Under the pieces are notes generated by a model. That model was not told where the DNA came from. It ran no database searches and saw only the letters and a program-made list of their open reading frames with translations. From Stramenopiles sp. TOSAG23-6 (Eukaryota > Sar): a stretch of DNA of 33,457 nucleotides. The DNA lies in NCBI GenBank assembly GCA_900128565.1, contig LT635954.1:1-33457 (forward strand). Direction: 5' to 3'. Below, one piece after another: positions 14,110-23,093 of the stretch. Made by a program: the position numbers and the translations under genes. Every line of letters begins with the position of its first letter. The first letter of the stretch is position 1.

Positions 14110-16863
14110 TTATGTAGAATTTGGATTAATTGTGCCTAAATTACATTTTTGCCGAGGATTACATCGACTAGAACAAGCTGATGTCTTCAATCCTTGTGTG
14201 TTACCATAGACACCTTGAGGACATGGAATCGGAACTGTTGTTTCTTCAGGGCAATAATGACCCATAGGGCATAGTCCTGAACATTTAGATGTAGATAAAC
14301 CCTCAATACTACCATATGTACCAGGTGGGCATGTATATTTAATCCCTCCTGTACAATAATTCCCTTTCACACAAATGTTTTGCATAACACGATTAGCTAT
14401 ATTTGCCTGAGAAGGCGAACCACTCAAGGGGAAAGTATAATAACCTTCACTAGCTTTCTGTGGTGACCCTGATCCTTTGGGGCAGTACACATTTGCGCTT
14501 CCACATGAGTTTTCTGTTGGACTCGTTGAGCCCCGTCCACACCAATAGCCTGGGTCACACTTTCCAGAGCAACGAGAACTTGCAACACCACTTGAACTAA
14601 ATAGACCAAGAGGACACGGATGTTGCTTTCCATTTTTGGTACCAGGAGGACAAAAATACCCAGCAGGGCAGATTCCAGAACATTGTTTAGTAGAAAGACC
14701 CTCACTTGAACCAAAATATCCCGCCGAACACAATTGTTTTACCCCTGTATTACACCAGTATCCCATGGGGCAAATACGCTGGGCATGTCTTGTTATAGGT
14801 GTCCCACCAACCGTATAATAACCTGGTTGGGAATTATTTGGGGACTCTGAACCTGCCGGGCAATAAAATGATACATGTCCACAAGCTTTTGCATCACTTG
14901 CAGTTGCAGTTGCAGAATTACAATAATGACCTACAGGACAGATCGAACTCTCACAATATCCAGAATTACACTTTGATCCATTACATTCTTCAAGAGATCC
15001 AAGTCCATCACCAGATGCATCATGTATTGTAGATCCAATGGTACCAGCCGGACATGCATTTGCTGTTGGATTAATGGTACCAGCTGGACAATAGTATCCA
15101 CTTGGACAACGATCACTACATGTGTCTTGCGCTAAACCTTCTTCCAATCCATAAACACCTTTGGGACATAAACTTGGTTTAACAGTTCCGCCACTACACC
15201 ATGACCCCGCAGGGCATAATGTTTTGCATGGAGAACTAAGTTGTTCTACATCAGAAAACGTACCAGGAGCACAGTCTATTTTAATACCATCTATACAGTA
15301 CGTACCTTTTGGACAAATTAATTGATGAGTTCTTCCAGAGCCATCATCAGAGCCTCCAAGAGTATAGTATCCTGCATCTACTAGTATTGGTGATGCCGAT
15401 CCTTTAGGACAGTATTCTTTAGCATTGCGACATTTTGTGGCTGATGGTGTTGGAGACACATTGTCTTGGTCGTCACTACAGTAGTAGCCGTCAAGACACT
15501 CTCCACTACACAATTCACTTGTTAAACCCAGAGTATCCCCATAAAACCCAACTGGACATTTTATCTGTTTAGAATTCGTTGATTTTGAAGGACAATAATA
15601 ACCCTTATCACACAAACCTGTGCATAAAGGCGATCGTAAGGACGTTGAACTTCCATATCTTCCAGGTGGACATGGATATTTCGCATGACCATCTGGACAA
15701 TAATATCCTTTGGGACAAGGTAATGGTGATATTGTACCCGCAGGACAATACGTACCTGCTTCACAGACACCTGAGCACAAGTCATCTTTTAATTCAGTTG
15801 ATATACCATATGTACCTTCTGGACATTTCCGTCTAATTCCCTTTAAAGGGATTTGTGTTTGATGTTTTCCATCTGAAGACACTTTAGTACCTGGTCCAAT
15901 GCAAAAGTAACCTGGCTCACATGGACGTTGTTCAGAGCGTAGTCTAGTATCGGCTCCATTAGATATAAAAAGAGACAACTCTGACAATACTAAATATGAC
16001 CCCTCACCCACAGATTCTGGTCTTCCAACGACACTATCTACAATGAATCTGTACGATGTATACTTTGATAGGTTTCCAGATGGAATATGAAATTGTCGTG
16101 TTTCTCCACACGACCACCCTGTTTCATTAATTACAGTGTGAAGAGTCTTCCATAAAATATCTTCGCTGTTCTGATTAGGAAAATATTTATCTTGACTTAC
16201 GTTTGATGCAGCAGCACCTTCCAACCGCCAAGACTTTGGAGCATCCCATGCACAAGCGTCCGGGTGTTTTTCAGAAAGATGCGATGCTACAGATATACTG
16301 TAACTACAAACAATTGGATCATTACCATATGGTAACGTTGGGTTTGCTGCATGAAAATCAAAAGATAGCCACTGAGGCATGCCTTCATCGGAGTGAAATA
16401 TTTTTTGAGCTTCATTCGTAGTTGTGATATTATCTACTAGCGTAGACACTTCAAATCCATCTAGTAAAGATGATGCATTTTGTATCACACCAGTGTATGT
16501 AGCCACATTAAGATCACAACTACAATCTGGCCAAGTGTAGTGACCTGGACTAACGAGGTTTCGACGTCCTTTTGAGCAGTAAAAACGAGCCGAGGATGAA
16601 CTGAGTGATTCACTACTGCAATATTGTTGCTTTGGACTTGTTGAACCTGGTGGACAGAAATATCCCTCATCACAAACACCCGAACATTCTTTATCTTTAT
16701 TAGTCAAAACATCACCGTACCGCCCCTCTGGGCAAAGTGCACAACCTTGAGCATCTTCTGTGACGTATGTTCCAAGTGGGCAAGAATTGATAGCAGATAC
16801 TACAAAAAGTGCATTTGCAATATTCAACACCACTACCCACGCATTCATGGTCTTTACTAACAT
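14110..16863 (-). CDS. Large secreted cysteine-rich GCC-repeat protein with discoidin-like insert, 917 aa
   Basis: A signal peptide (NAWVVVLNIANALFVVSA) is followed by many copies of a Cys-rich unit of about 45 residues with the pattern C-P-x-G-x-Y/W-C-x-x-G-T and C-S-G-x-C-x-x-G-Y-x-C-P, like GCC2/GCC3 or ephrin-receptor-like repeats of extracellular proteins. Between residues about 115 and 305 the repeats are interrupted by a beta-rich region (QWLSFDF, PKSWRLEGAAAS, WKTLHTVINETGWSCGETRQF, LVLSELSLF) that resembles a discoidin/F5-8-type carbohydrate-binding fold. N-glycosylation sequons are present in that region. There is no C-terminal membrane segment, so it is likely secreted or wall-bound. 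Start is the first ATG (a second lies 15 bases inside). It converges with kelch-BTB, with stops 89 bp apart. Confidence 0.85.
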   Translation of the reverse strand: MLVKTMNAWVVVLNIANALFVVSAINSCPLGTYVTEDAQGCALCPEGRYGDVLTNKDKECSGVCDEGYFCPPGSTSPKQQYCSSESLSSSSARFYCSKGRRNLVSPGHYTWPDCSCDLNVATYTGVIQNASSLLDGFEVSTLVDNITTTNEAQKIFHSDEGMPQWLSFDFHAANPTLPYGNDPIVCSYSISVASHLSEKHPDACAWDAPKSWRLEGAAASNVSQDKYFPNQNSEDILWKTLHTVINETGWSCGETRQFHIPSGNLSKYTSYRFIVDSVVGRPESVGEGSYLVLSELSLFISNGADTRLRSEQRPCEPGYFCIGPGTKVSSDGKHQTQIPLKGIRRKCPEGTYGISTELKDDLCSGVCEAGTYCPAGTISPLPCPKGYYCPDGHAKYPCPPGRYGSSTSLRSPLCTGLCDKGYYCPSKSTNSKQIKCPVGFYGDTLGLTSELCSGECLDGYYCSDDQDNVSPTPSATKCRNAKEYCPKGSASPILVDAGYYTLGGSDDGSGRTHQLICPKGTYCIDGIKIDCAPGTFSDVEQLSSPCKTLCPAGSWCSGGTVKPSLCPKGVYGLEEGLAQDTCSDRCPSGYYCPAGTINPTANACPAGTIGSTIHDASGDGLGSLEECNGSKCNSGYCESSICPVGHYCNSATATASDAKACGHVSFYCPAGSESPNNSQPGYYTVGGTPITRHAQRICPMGYWCNTGVKQLCSAGYFGSSEGLSTKQCSGICPAGYFCPPGTKNGKQHPCPLGLFSSSGVASSRCSGKCDPGYWCGRGSTSPTENSCGSANVYCPKGSGSPQKASEGYYTFPLSGSPSQANIANRVMQNICVKGNYCTGGIKYTCPPGTYGSIEGLSTSKCSGLCPMGHYCPEETTVPIPCPQGVYGNTQGLKTSACSSRCNPRQKCNLGTINPNST

Positions 16864-16877
16864 GAAACTGTTTATAC

Positions 16878-16979
16878 TAGCTAAATATACTGATTTATAT
16901 TAGCTAAATATACTGATTTATATTAGCTAAATATACTGATTTGTATTAGTTAAATATACTGATTTGTATTAGTTAAAGA
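16878..16979 (+). repeat. 23-bp tandem repeat, about 4.4 units
   Basis: Units TAGCTAAATATACTGATTTAT-AT at 16878, 16901, 16924 and 16947, plus a partial copy. The last units carry TAGTTA and TTTGTAT variants. The array lies 15 bp upstream of the GCC-repeat protein ATG, so it is in its promoter or 5' UTR. Confidence 0.9.
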
Positions 16980-17146
16980 TTTCCGTTGAGGTAGTACTGT
17001 TGTTTGTTGACTACTAGGAGAATAGAACGGACGTTTCATCAATAAAAAAAGAAAAATCATCGAAAACACAAATTTTTCGTGCTCTTTTTTNCTTCGAAAA
17101 CTATGCTACAACGTACTATTTACGACTATTTAACTATATACTATTT

Positions 17147-17173
17147 TATATATAGTAAACGATACTATATATA
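17147..17173. repeat. AT-rich hairpin, 11-bp stem, 5-nt loop
   Basis: TTATATATAGT-A arm at 17147-17157 and its inverse at 17163-17173 flank AACGA. It lies beside the 39-bp tandem repeat. It could extrude as a cruciform; the function is unknown. Confidence 0.6.
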
Positions 17174-17181
17174 CAATAATT

Positions 17182-17259
17182 TTTACAGCCATTATTAGGG
17201 CCAAAGTAGCGAAGCGTGACTTTACAGCCATCATTAGGGTATAAATAGCGAAGCGTGAC
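17182..17259 (+). repeat. 39-bp tandem duplication
   Basis: 17182-17220 and 17221-17259 both begin TTTACAGCCAT and end TAGCGAAGCGTGAC. They differ at a few bases, mainly GGGCCAAAG versus GGGTATAAA. Each contains ATTAGGG. Confidence 0.85.
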
Positions 17260-17322
17260 ATTGTGGATGGGAGGGGTAGTATGGTGGAGCTAGTTATTGT
17301 ATATATCTCGTATATAGTGTCG

Positions 17323-17342
17323 TTAGGGTTAGGGTTAGGGTT
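17323..17342 (+). repeat. Short interstitial telomere-type array, (TTAGGG)3
   Basis: TTAGGGTTAGGGTTAGGGTT on the plus strand, in AT-rich intergenic DNA. It matches the common eukaryotic telomere unit but is internal and very short. It may mark an old chromosome end or repair event, or be a Myb/TRF-type binding site. Confidence 0.7.
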
Positions 17343-17754
17343 GCAAATAGAAGAAGAAGAGATAACACCAAGGAGTCCTCTCTGATGCATCGAAAGTAAT
17401 AGATCTTACTGTCTATATTATGACAAAGAAGGGCATGGAACAGAGTTTGATAGATGCACTTATATTTCAAATTATTTGCTTTGTGATTAATTGATTAATG
17501 ATTTTCATATAAAGTTAATTTGAAAGACATATTTTTGAAATTTTTTATTTTCTCGTTGAAGAAATCTAGGAAAGAATTTTAAAATTTGTGGCAATCTCGT
17601 ACAATTATTGAATATTCTCGGCCAAAAACTGAATACAAAATCTTTTTTTTAGTCTTTTCGTTTGAAATATTGTTGACTACTGGTACTTGACGGGCGTTTC
17701 ATATAAAATAAACAAAAAACAAATCAGGCATTTCACATCATGTATAAATTATAA

Positions 17755-18489
17755 TCACATATGTTTTACATCATGTGTTGCTGCTGATGGAGCTGATGGA
17801 GGTAATACTGCCGTCGCCCTTGGTAATTGCTGTGTCACACCTGTCGCATATGGAGGAGTTGCCGTCGATATTGGTGATTGTTGTGTCACACCTGTTGCAT
17901 ATGGAGGAGTTGCCGTGTGAATCGTTTGTTGTTGATGGTACAATATTGGCTGTTGGTTGTACACTACTGGATGTTGTTGTACCGTCATTGGTTGCCGAAC
18001 CACAACTGTTGGTGGTTGCCGAACAACAACTGTTGGTGGTTGGTGTACCACCATTGTTGATGGTTGCTGTATTACTCGTTGTGGGGGTTGCTGTTGTCTG
18101 TTTTGTCTGCTGTTTTGCCTTCTTTTTCGGTAGACAAAGAAGTAATATGCACCAACAGCAGCCATTATGCAAATACCTACAATTAAACACGCTATGAGGG
18201 NGTTTCTCCTTTTATCTTCCTTAGCTTGCTTCTCAGCCAAAGTAATACAATTTTTACCATCTGTTGTATATCCTGCTCTACATTCCACACATTTCGTATC
18301 ACAGCTATCCGTAATTTTACATTTGAGGCACTTGTAACAATCGGCTGTCCAAAAATCATCGAAAAGTTCCTCCTGACATACACCGTCAGAGGGGTACGTA
18401 TACTCACGTGCTTCCGCAACACTTGTGATAGAGAAGAGCAACATTATGCATACAACGCTTACAGTTTGACTCAATGCAAACATTTTCAT
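17755..18489 (-). CDS. Type I membrane protein with short Cys-rich ectodomain and Pro/Gln-rich tail, 244 aa
   Basis: Signal peptide (VSVVCIMLLFSITSVAEA), then an ectodomain with about ten cysteines (CYKCLKCKITDSCDTKCVEC, similar to furin- or GCC-like modules). A transmembrane helix follows (LIACLIVGICIMAAVGAYYFF), with a basic stop-transfer RKRR. The roughly 120-residue tail is rich in Gln, Pro, Thr and Val, with internal repeats PPTVVVRQ and ATPPYATGVTQQ. One undetermined base (18201) falls in a codon next to the membrane helix, but the frame is kept. A surface receptor or adhesion role is plausible; the family is not recognised. Confidence 0.8.
   Translation of the reverse strand: MKMFALSQTVSVVCIMLLFSITSVAEAREYTYPSDGVCQEELFDDFWTADCYKCLKCKITDSCDTKCVECRAGYTTDGKNCITLAEKQAKEDKRRNXLIACLIVGICIMAAVGAYYFFVYRKRRQNSRQNRQQQPPQRVIQQPSTMVVHQPPTVVVRQPPTVVVRQPMTVQQHPVVYNQQPILYHQQQTIHTATPPYATGVTQQSPISTATPPYATGVTQQLPRATAVLPPSAPSAATHDVKHM
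17826..17918 (-). repeat. 51-bp tandem duplication in the membrane-protein tail
   Basis: 17826-17876 and 17877-17918 repeat in phase with the codons and encode ATPPYATGVTQQ twice (17-residue period). Confidence 0.8.
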
Positions 18490-18585
18490 TCAGCTTTCCG
18501 TTAAAGAAGAATTTCAAATCTCTCAAAGTACTTTGTTAATCTCCAGTGCACGCACAGAGAGTTTTGGTACCAGAGAGCGCACACA

Positions 18586-18684
18586 ATGAATCGATCGAGA
18601 ATATTCCTACTTCTTGTCGTCTTGTATTGTAACGTAACTGTGACCGACTTCAGGACTTCTTCTTCATTTTTTTTCTCAAACTGA
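18586..18684 (+). CDS. Possible 32-aa signal-peptide-like ORF
   Basis: ATG at 18586 opens a 32-codon frame whose first 19 residues, including RIFLLLVVLYCNVTV, look like a secretion signal; it stops at TGA 18682. It sits between the membrane-protein gene and the next plus-strand gene. It may be a small secreted peptide, a first exon, or chance. No CTAAC intron core was seen nearby. Confidence 0.25.
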   Translation: MNRSRIFLLLVVLYCNVTVTDFRTSSSFFFSN

Positions 18685-18811
18685 TGACGGCTGAATTTCT
18701 AATTTAAATTTAAACGTTGTTGAAAAATCGTCAACTTTTTCAGACAACAATAATTATTTTGAAATATTATATTTTATTGAGTCGTGTTGGAGTTGGACAT
18801 ACTTTTGCAAC

Positions 18812-19468
18812 ATGGTGCATTCTGAAGAAGCAATGTATATGATGAAGTCTGCGTATGAAATAGCGCGAGATCAGCGAATTCTTGAAAATGAAGCTTTTCT
18901 AGCAAGTCTTGGGATCGATAGTGCTAAAGAAAAACTTGGTCTTGTAGATTTGAAGTCGAAGCCCGTCAAACCGAAAACAAAAAAGAAGTCAAAGCGAAAA
19001 CCAAAGCAGCCAAGTCGAAGGTCCAACCGATTGAAAAATGTCCCCGCTGATCTAACAGGATTATCTGAAGATTTGACAAAACAGTTAAATGCTACTTCAT
19101 TTGACCCAGTAGATGATGCTAGGCGTGAAAGACACCGACAAGCAAAATATGCAAAACTCATGGAAAAACACGCGGCATGTGGTTTGAAACTACCACCCGC
19201 AGCAACATATAGTCATACTGTACATCGTGTACTATCAATGAGTCAAAAGGCACTTCGTACACGTATTCGGGTAATTGAGAGAGCTCAAGGTCAATATGCT
19301 TGTCTGAAAATGCGTATGTTTGCAGAGGTACTTTTATTAGAAGAATACCCAGACTTAGCAAAGGAAGCTGTTGAAGCTCTAGATAGACTTTTAGTTTTAC
19401 CTAAATTTTCAAAGGCTTCTAAAAAAAATCACACACTTGTATATCAATTAGCAAAACAAGCTGACTAA
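18812..19468 (+). CDS. Small basic, probably nuclear protein, 218 aa
   Basis: Residues 15-36 (YEIARDQRILENEAFLASLG) form a short helical motif found at the start of many plant and algal nuclear proteins. A Lys/Arg-rich stretch follows (PKTKKKSKRKPKQPSRRSNRL), a clear nuclear localisation type of sequence with the RRSNRL pattern that often follows that helix. The second half is helical, with no cysteines in a zinc pattern. Chromatin association is an inference. The last codons and stop belong to a 31-bp tandem repeat that continues into the 3' flank. Confidence 0.75.
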   Translation: MVHSEEAMYMMKSAYEIARDQRILENEAFLASLGIDSAKEKLGLVDLKSKPVKPKTKKKSKRKPKQPSRRSNRLKNVPADLTGLSEDLTKQLNATSFDPVDDARRERHRQAKYAKLMEKHAACGLKLPPAATYSHTVHRVLSMSQKALRTRIRVIERAQGQYACLKMRMFAEVLLLEEYPDLAKEAVEALDRLLVLPKFSKASKKNHTLVYQLAKQAD

Positions 19469-19525
19469 TGTGTATCAATTAGCAAAACAAGATAACTAAT
19501 GTATATCAATTAGAAAAACAAATAT
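19439..19525 (+). repeat. 31-bp tandem repeat spanning a stop codon
   Basis: Units GTATATCAATTAGCAAAACA-AG-CTGACTAAT at 19439 and 19470, and a partial unit at 19501. The first copy encodes YQLAKQAD-stop of the upstream gene; the others lie in its 3' flank. Confidence 0.85.
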
Positions 19526-19599
19526 AAACAAATATAAACAAATAAGACTTTTTAAAATTATATAAACAAATATAAACAAATAAGACTTTTTAAAATTAT
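19524..19599 (+). repeat. 38-bp tandem duplication
   Basis: 19524-19561 and 19562-19599 are identical and start ATAAACAAATATAAACAAAT. They lie directly after the 31-bp repeat in the 3' flank of the small basic protein gene. Confidence 0.85.
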
Positions 19600-19814
19600 A
19601 CGTTTATTATATTTTCCCATATGAACTCCTGAGGATTCAAAGCTCAACGTATAAATTATATAAATTATAGTAGCACTACTCGCTGTGTTGTTGCGATTGT
19701 TTATTAGTAGTACCGATTTTTCTTGCAAATATTTTTGATTTTCTTGCAGATATTTTTGGGGGAATATTATACCCGTTCATTCATTTTCATTATAAATCTA
19801 TGAAACGCCCATTT

Positions 19815-20217
19815 TTATAATAACGTGGCTTTTATCCAGTCAACAAATTGTTTCCTTTCGCGTAGAGTAAATTTTGTCCATCTTCCATGAACTATAGACT
19901 TTGTTTCCTCAAGAAGAATCGAGCTTGAATTACCTGGAAAATTTTCCACTGCTTTTGTTATATTTGTATCTTTTGTAACATTTGTATCTTTTTTAATCGA
20001 CTGTTGTAATACACGAGAACTCCGATATGGACTTGCGAATCCTACGGCTTCTCGAGTTGTAGGTCCTTTAGCAACTGATGCGGGACGTTCGTTATTAGGG
20101 CCAAATAAGATGGCCATTGCGTCTTTTGTTTGAAGAGATATATTTGATCCTGTTCCGTGTCCAACTTTATGTACCGGAGTGTCTGCTTTTGAAAGCTTTG
20201 CTTTCGTGATGTGACGC
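19815..20217 (-). CDS. Last exon of an unknown protein (about 134 residues visible)
   Basis: On the minus strand this open frame follows an intron core (GTACCTAACA at 20259-20268) and runs to TAA. If the intron ends at ...AAAAACTAT (20218), the exon starts with one base finishing an ATG-like codon, then RHITKAK. If it ends at CTAG (20252), the exon starts about 35 bases earlier. Visible sequence includes KVGHGTGSNISL, DAMAILFGPN, a repeated DTNVTK/DTNITK and a C-terminal WTKFTLRERKQFVDWIK. The family is not recognised. Upstream exons are missing: the palindrome junction puts kelch-gene DNA there instead. The kelch exon would join it out of frame. Confidence 0.55.
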
Positions 20218-20318
20218 ATAGTTTTTGTATTTCGTCTATTTTCGCACTTTTCTAGAAATGTTAGGTACAAGTTTTGGTACAAAAAAAGTAACTTTTATAT
20301 TTAATTTTGAAAATGTAC
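20218..20318 (-). other. Chimeric intron at the palindrome junction
   Basis: Its 5' half (20256-20318) is the mirror of kelch-BTB intron 4; its 3' half belongs to the unknown gene downstream. The changeover (20255/20256) lies 4 bases past CTAAC, exactly where two introns of this family could share sequence. Confidence 0.65.
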
Positions 20319-21688
20319 ATGATGATTCTTTTCCCAGTTTGTATCAGGACAACGAACAGAACCACCAAAACAATATAGGCAATCATTATACACAACACAA
20401 GAAGCACCAAGCCTAGATGTAGGATACCTGGAAGTTTTCACTGTTTTCCATTCAAATGTTTTTAAATAGATGCTGTGAAAAAATATTTCAAGTACAAACA
20501 TTTGTTAGGTACAAAATGTTTCTTTACAAAAATAAAAATGAAGTGAATGATGAAAACGTATTTAGAACATTAACTACTGAAAATATCGCGTATGGTGGTT
20601 CAGACTGAGTATCTAGATTTGTTTCACCTGACTGAAATACTAATAAATTGTTGTTGTGTAGCACAATTCCTGTACCATTTGGTCTGCTTTTACATGTATT
20701 TTAGAAAAGTATTTCAAAAAAAAATCGTTAAGTACAACATTTCGTATGAAAAAAAATCAAAATTGAAAAAAAATAGAACATACACTTTGGTGACTTTCCA
20801 AACGTTATTTTTCGACGCCAAGTTTTGGTTTCTAGATGTAGAAAAAAAATGACACCATTCCAGAAAACAACAAGATGTCCATTATAAAACATTTGATGGA
20901 TTAGTCCATCAACGTTATTTATTGCTCGATTCGGACCGTTTCCCAACAGTTCCAATTTTGTCCAAATTGGTTCAGGAGTTGCCGAGAGATCAAGTTGATA
21001 AAGGTCCGTTAATGCAATTTCATCCCAATTCTTACCCCCGTAGATATATAATATATCACCAACAATACATGCATCAACTTTTGACCTTTCTTCGGGTACA
21101 CAACCTGTACATGCATTGTAAAAAACAATTTCAACAATTTGAAATTCGTTAGGTACGAAATTTGGTATAAAAAAATAAATTGAAAAGGAATGATGAAAAC
21201 GTACATGTCACTTCAGTCCAGGTTTGGTTGGCAAAAGTAAATTTGTGAACATCTGAAAAACAACTGTTTTCACCAAGACCTCCAAAGGCAATAATACACT
21301 CATCTTTATACACTACAGTAGAAACCCAACTACGTTCTTTTGGTGGTGTTCCTTTGGATTTTACTTTTTTCCATTTTCTCTCTTTGAAATTATACATTTC
21401 TAAAGTATTCAGACGCCTTCCATTTGAGTATCCTCCAAAAACGTACAAGGTATCCTTATGTACACACGCACCTACGGTTTCGCGAAGAGTAGGTCGGAAA
21501 TCTCCTAAAGCTTGACACGTAAACCACTTGTATGGTTCTGCACTGCGTGTGAGTACTTCTTGAAGTTTACGTTCTAAGGAGTCGCGAACCAAAGTTTCTT
21601 CTACATCTGTTGTATCGTCCACCTCAAGATTATACTTTTTCAACTGGTTCTTCAGTTGTTGCACTGAAAACTTCGATGTATCAATCAT
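20319..21688 (-). pseudogene. Right-arm kelch gene, exons 1-4 only, BTB exon missing
   Basis: Mirror of 11770-13139, with exons 21205-21688, 20784-21110, 20558-20693 and 20319-20469. It keeps the SAP-like motif and kelch blades but is cut in the last intron. The following exon on this strand is unrelated and in the wrong phase. Either this copy is a broken gene or the join is an assembly error. Confidence 0.75.
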
Positions 21689-21985
21689 ATTACCTATACC
21701 CCAAGAAATAAACTCCTGGCGTCGTATCTCCAGTGATTTAAATTCATTTATCCATTATGATTGTTGTTGTCGTAGATACGAAGCTCGCTCCTCTTTTTTG
21801 ACTTTCGGAATCAAAATGAGTCAAAAAAAAAAATGAGTCAAAAAATGACAGCGCGTCAGTCGCGAATAGGACAACAGTTACTAACTCACTATTTATATTG
21901 TTGTGTGAGACTCGCTTGAAGTCAACGAAAAATATTTTGAAGGTCGAGCCGGAGTCCTTCACCAACCTTCTTCGTTCACCTACAA
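21689..21985. promoter_or_regulatory. Right-arm kelch/synapsin divergent promoter
   Basis: Mirror of 11473-11769, with the paired AP-1-like heptamers at 21817-21840. Confidence 0.4.
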
Positions 21986-23026
21986 ATGTTGAAAAGAATG
22001 CTCTCAAAGTCACCTGCACCTTCGAATCCACCTTCGCCGTGTTTACCAAAAAAAACGATTCTTGTAATCGATGGTGGTGAAACAAATTGGATAGCAATTT
22101 TTGCTTCGTCGCGTACTTTGATGGTTAGTGGTAAAAATCATGAAATTATTATAGAACAGTGCGGTTGGTCTGACATTAGTCTAACATCAAGCTGTGAGAA
22201 AGGCGCATCACCTTCTGTGCTTGTACATATTCGTGTACGCTCAAAGAATGGTCCACGCTTCGATTCGCGTAAACTTATTAAACCCGATTTTGTTCTCGTA
22301 AGAAACGAAGTGAGAGGCGTTGGTGCAGGTACGGATTGGCGGAAAATTTTATATGGGTTCATGTATTCGCAAGTTCCTTCGCTAAATAGTTGGGAATCAA
22401 TTATTATGTTTTGCGAGCGACCTATCAGCCATGCGTCTCTTCTAACAATTCGAAGCAGATTGGGAGAGGATGTCTTCCCAGTAATTCCTCAATCGTATTA
22501 TGAAAATCATGGTAACATGATGTGGTGGGAGGACTTCCCGGTAGTTTGCAAAATTGGTCATGGCCAAGCGGGTTATGGTAAAATCAAGATAGAAAATAAA
22601 AATCGATTTGATGATGTAAAATCAATCCTGGCAACAACAAATCAATATTGTACTGTAGAGCCTTTTATAAATGGTGCGTTTGATTTACGTATTCAAAGAA
22701 TTGGTCTGGATGACTCCAAATGTCATTATAGAGTATTTCAGCGTCGATCTGTCTCTGGAAACTGGAAGACGAATGTAGGAGCAAGTGTTATTGAAGAGAT
22801 TGAAATGAATGAAAGATATAAATTATGGGTGGATGAAGCTGCGAAATGTTTTGGTGGACTTACTATTGTAACAGTTGATGCTATACACTGTGAAGAAACA
22901 GGGAAGGAATTTATATTAGAGATGAATGGAACATCTTCAGGACTAATGCCGGAATGTGCTGCAGAAGACAATGGATATATTAAAGATGAAGTATTAAATA
23001 TTGCAAAAAAGGCATGGGAAAAATAA
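21986..23026 (+). CDS. Synapsin homologue, right-arm copy, 346 aa
   Basis: Identical in translation to the left-arm copy: same ATP-site lysine, Gly-rich loop and RRSVSGNWKTN hallmark. It is divergent from the truncated kelch gene and convergent with the coiled-coil gene. Confidence 0.9.
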   Translation: MLKRMLSKSPAPSNPPSPCLPKKTILVIDGGETNWIAIFASSRTLMVSGKNHEIIIEQCGWSDISLTSSCEKGASPSVLVHIRVRSKNGPRFDSRKLIKPDFVLVRNEVRGVGAGTDWRKILYGFMYSQVPSLNSWESIIMFCERPISHASLLTIRSRLGEDVFPVIPQSYYENHGNMMWWEDFPVVCKIGHGQAGYGKIKIENKNRFDDVKSILATTNQYCTVEPFINGAFDLRIQRIGLDDSKCHYRVFQRRSVSGNWKTNVGASVIEEIEMNERYKLWVDEAAKCFGGLTIVTVDAIHCEETGKEFILEMNGTSSGLMPECAAEDNGYIKDEVLNIAKKAWEK

Positions 23027-23093
23027 ATGGAATTTTTTTTATTTAGCCAGTGCTGTTATGTTTCCCCCTCAATATATGGTGGGATTCCAATTT

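Larger units (their letters stand above)
16980..17754. other. Intergenic spacer region without a recognisable gene
   Basis: 775 bp, the longest non-coding stretch in the spacer. It holds one undetermined base (17091), an 11-bp-stem AT-rich hairpin, a 39-bp tandem duplication and a TTAGGG array, listed separately. The rest (17400-17750) is AT-rich, and I see nothing else in it. Confidence 0.6.

Noticed and set aside
16878-16979. CRISPR array
   Set aside because: Units are contiguous 23-bp tandem copies without spacers, in a eukaryotic context.
17130-17390. 86-codon minus-strand frame across the TTAGGG array
   Set aside because: Its sequence is generated by the telomere-type and 39-bp repeats (NPNPN and AIYTLMMAVKS patterns); no start context or family.
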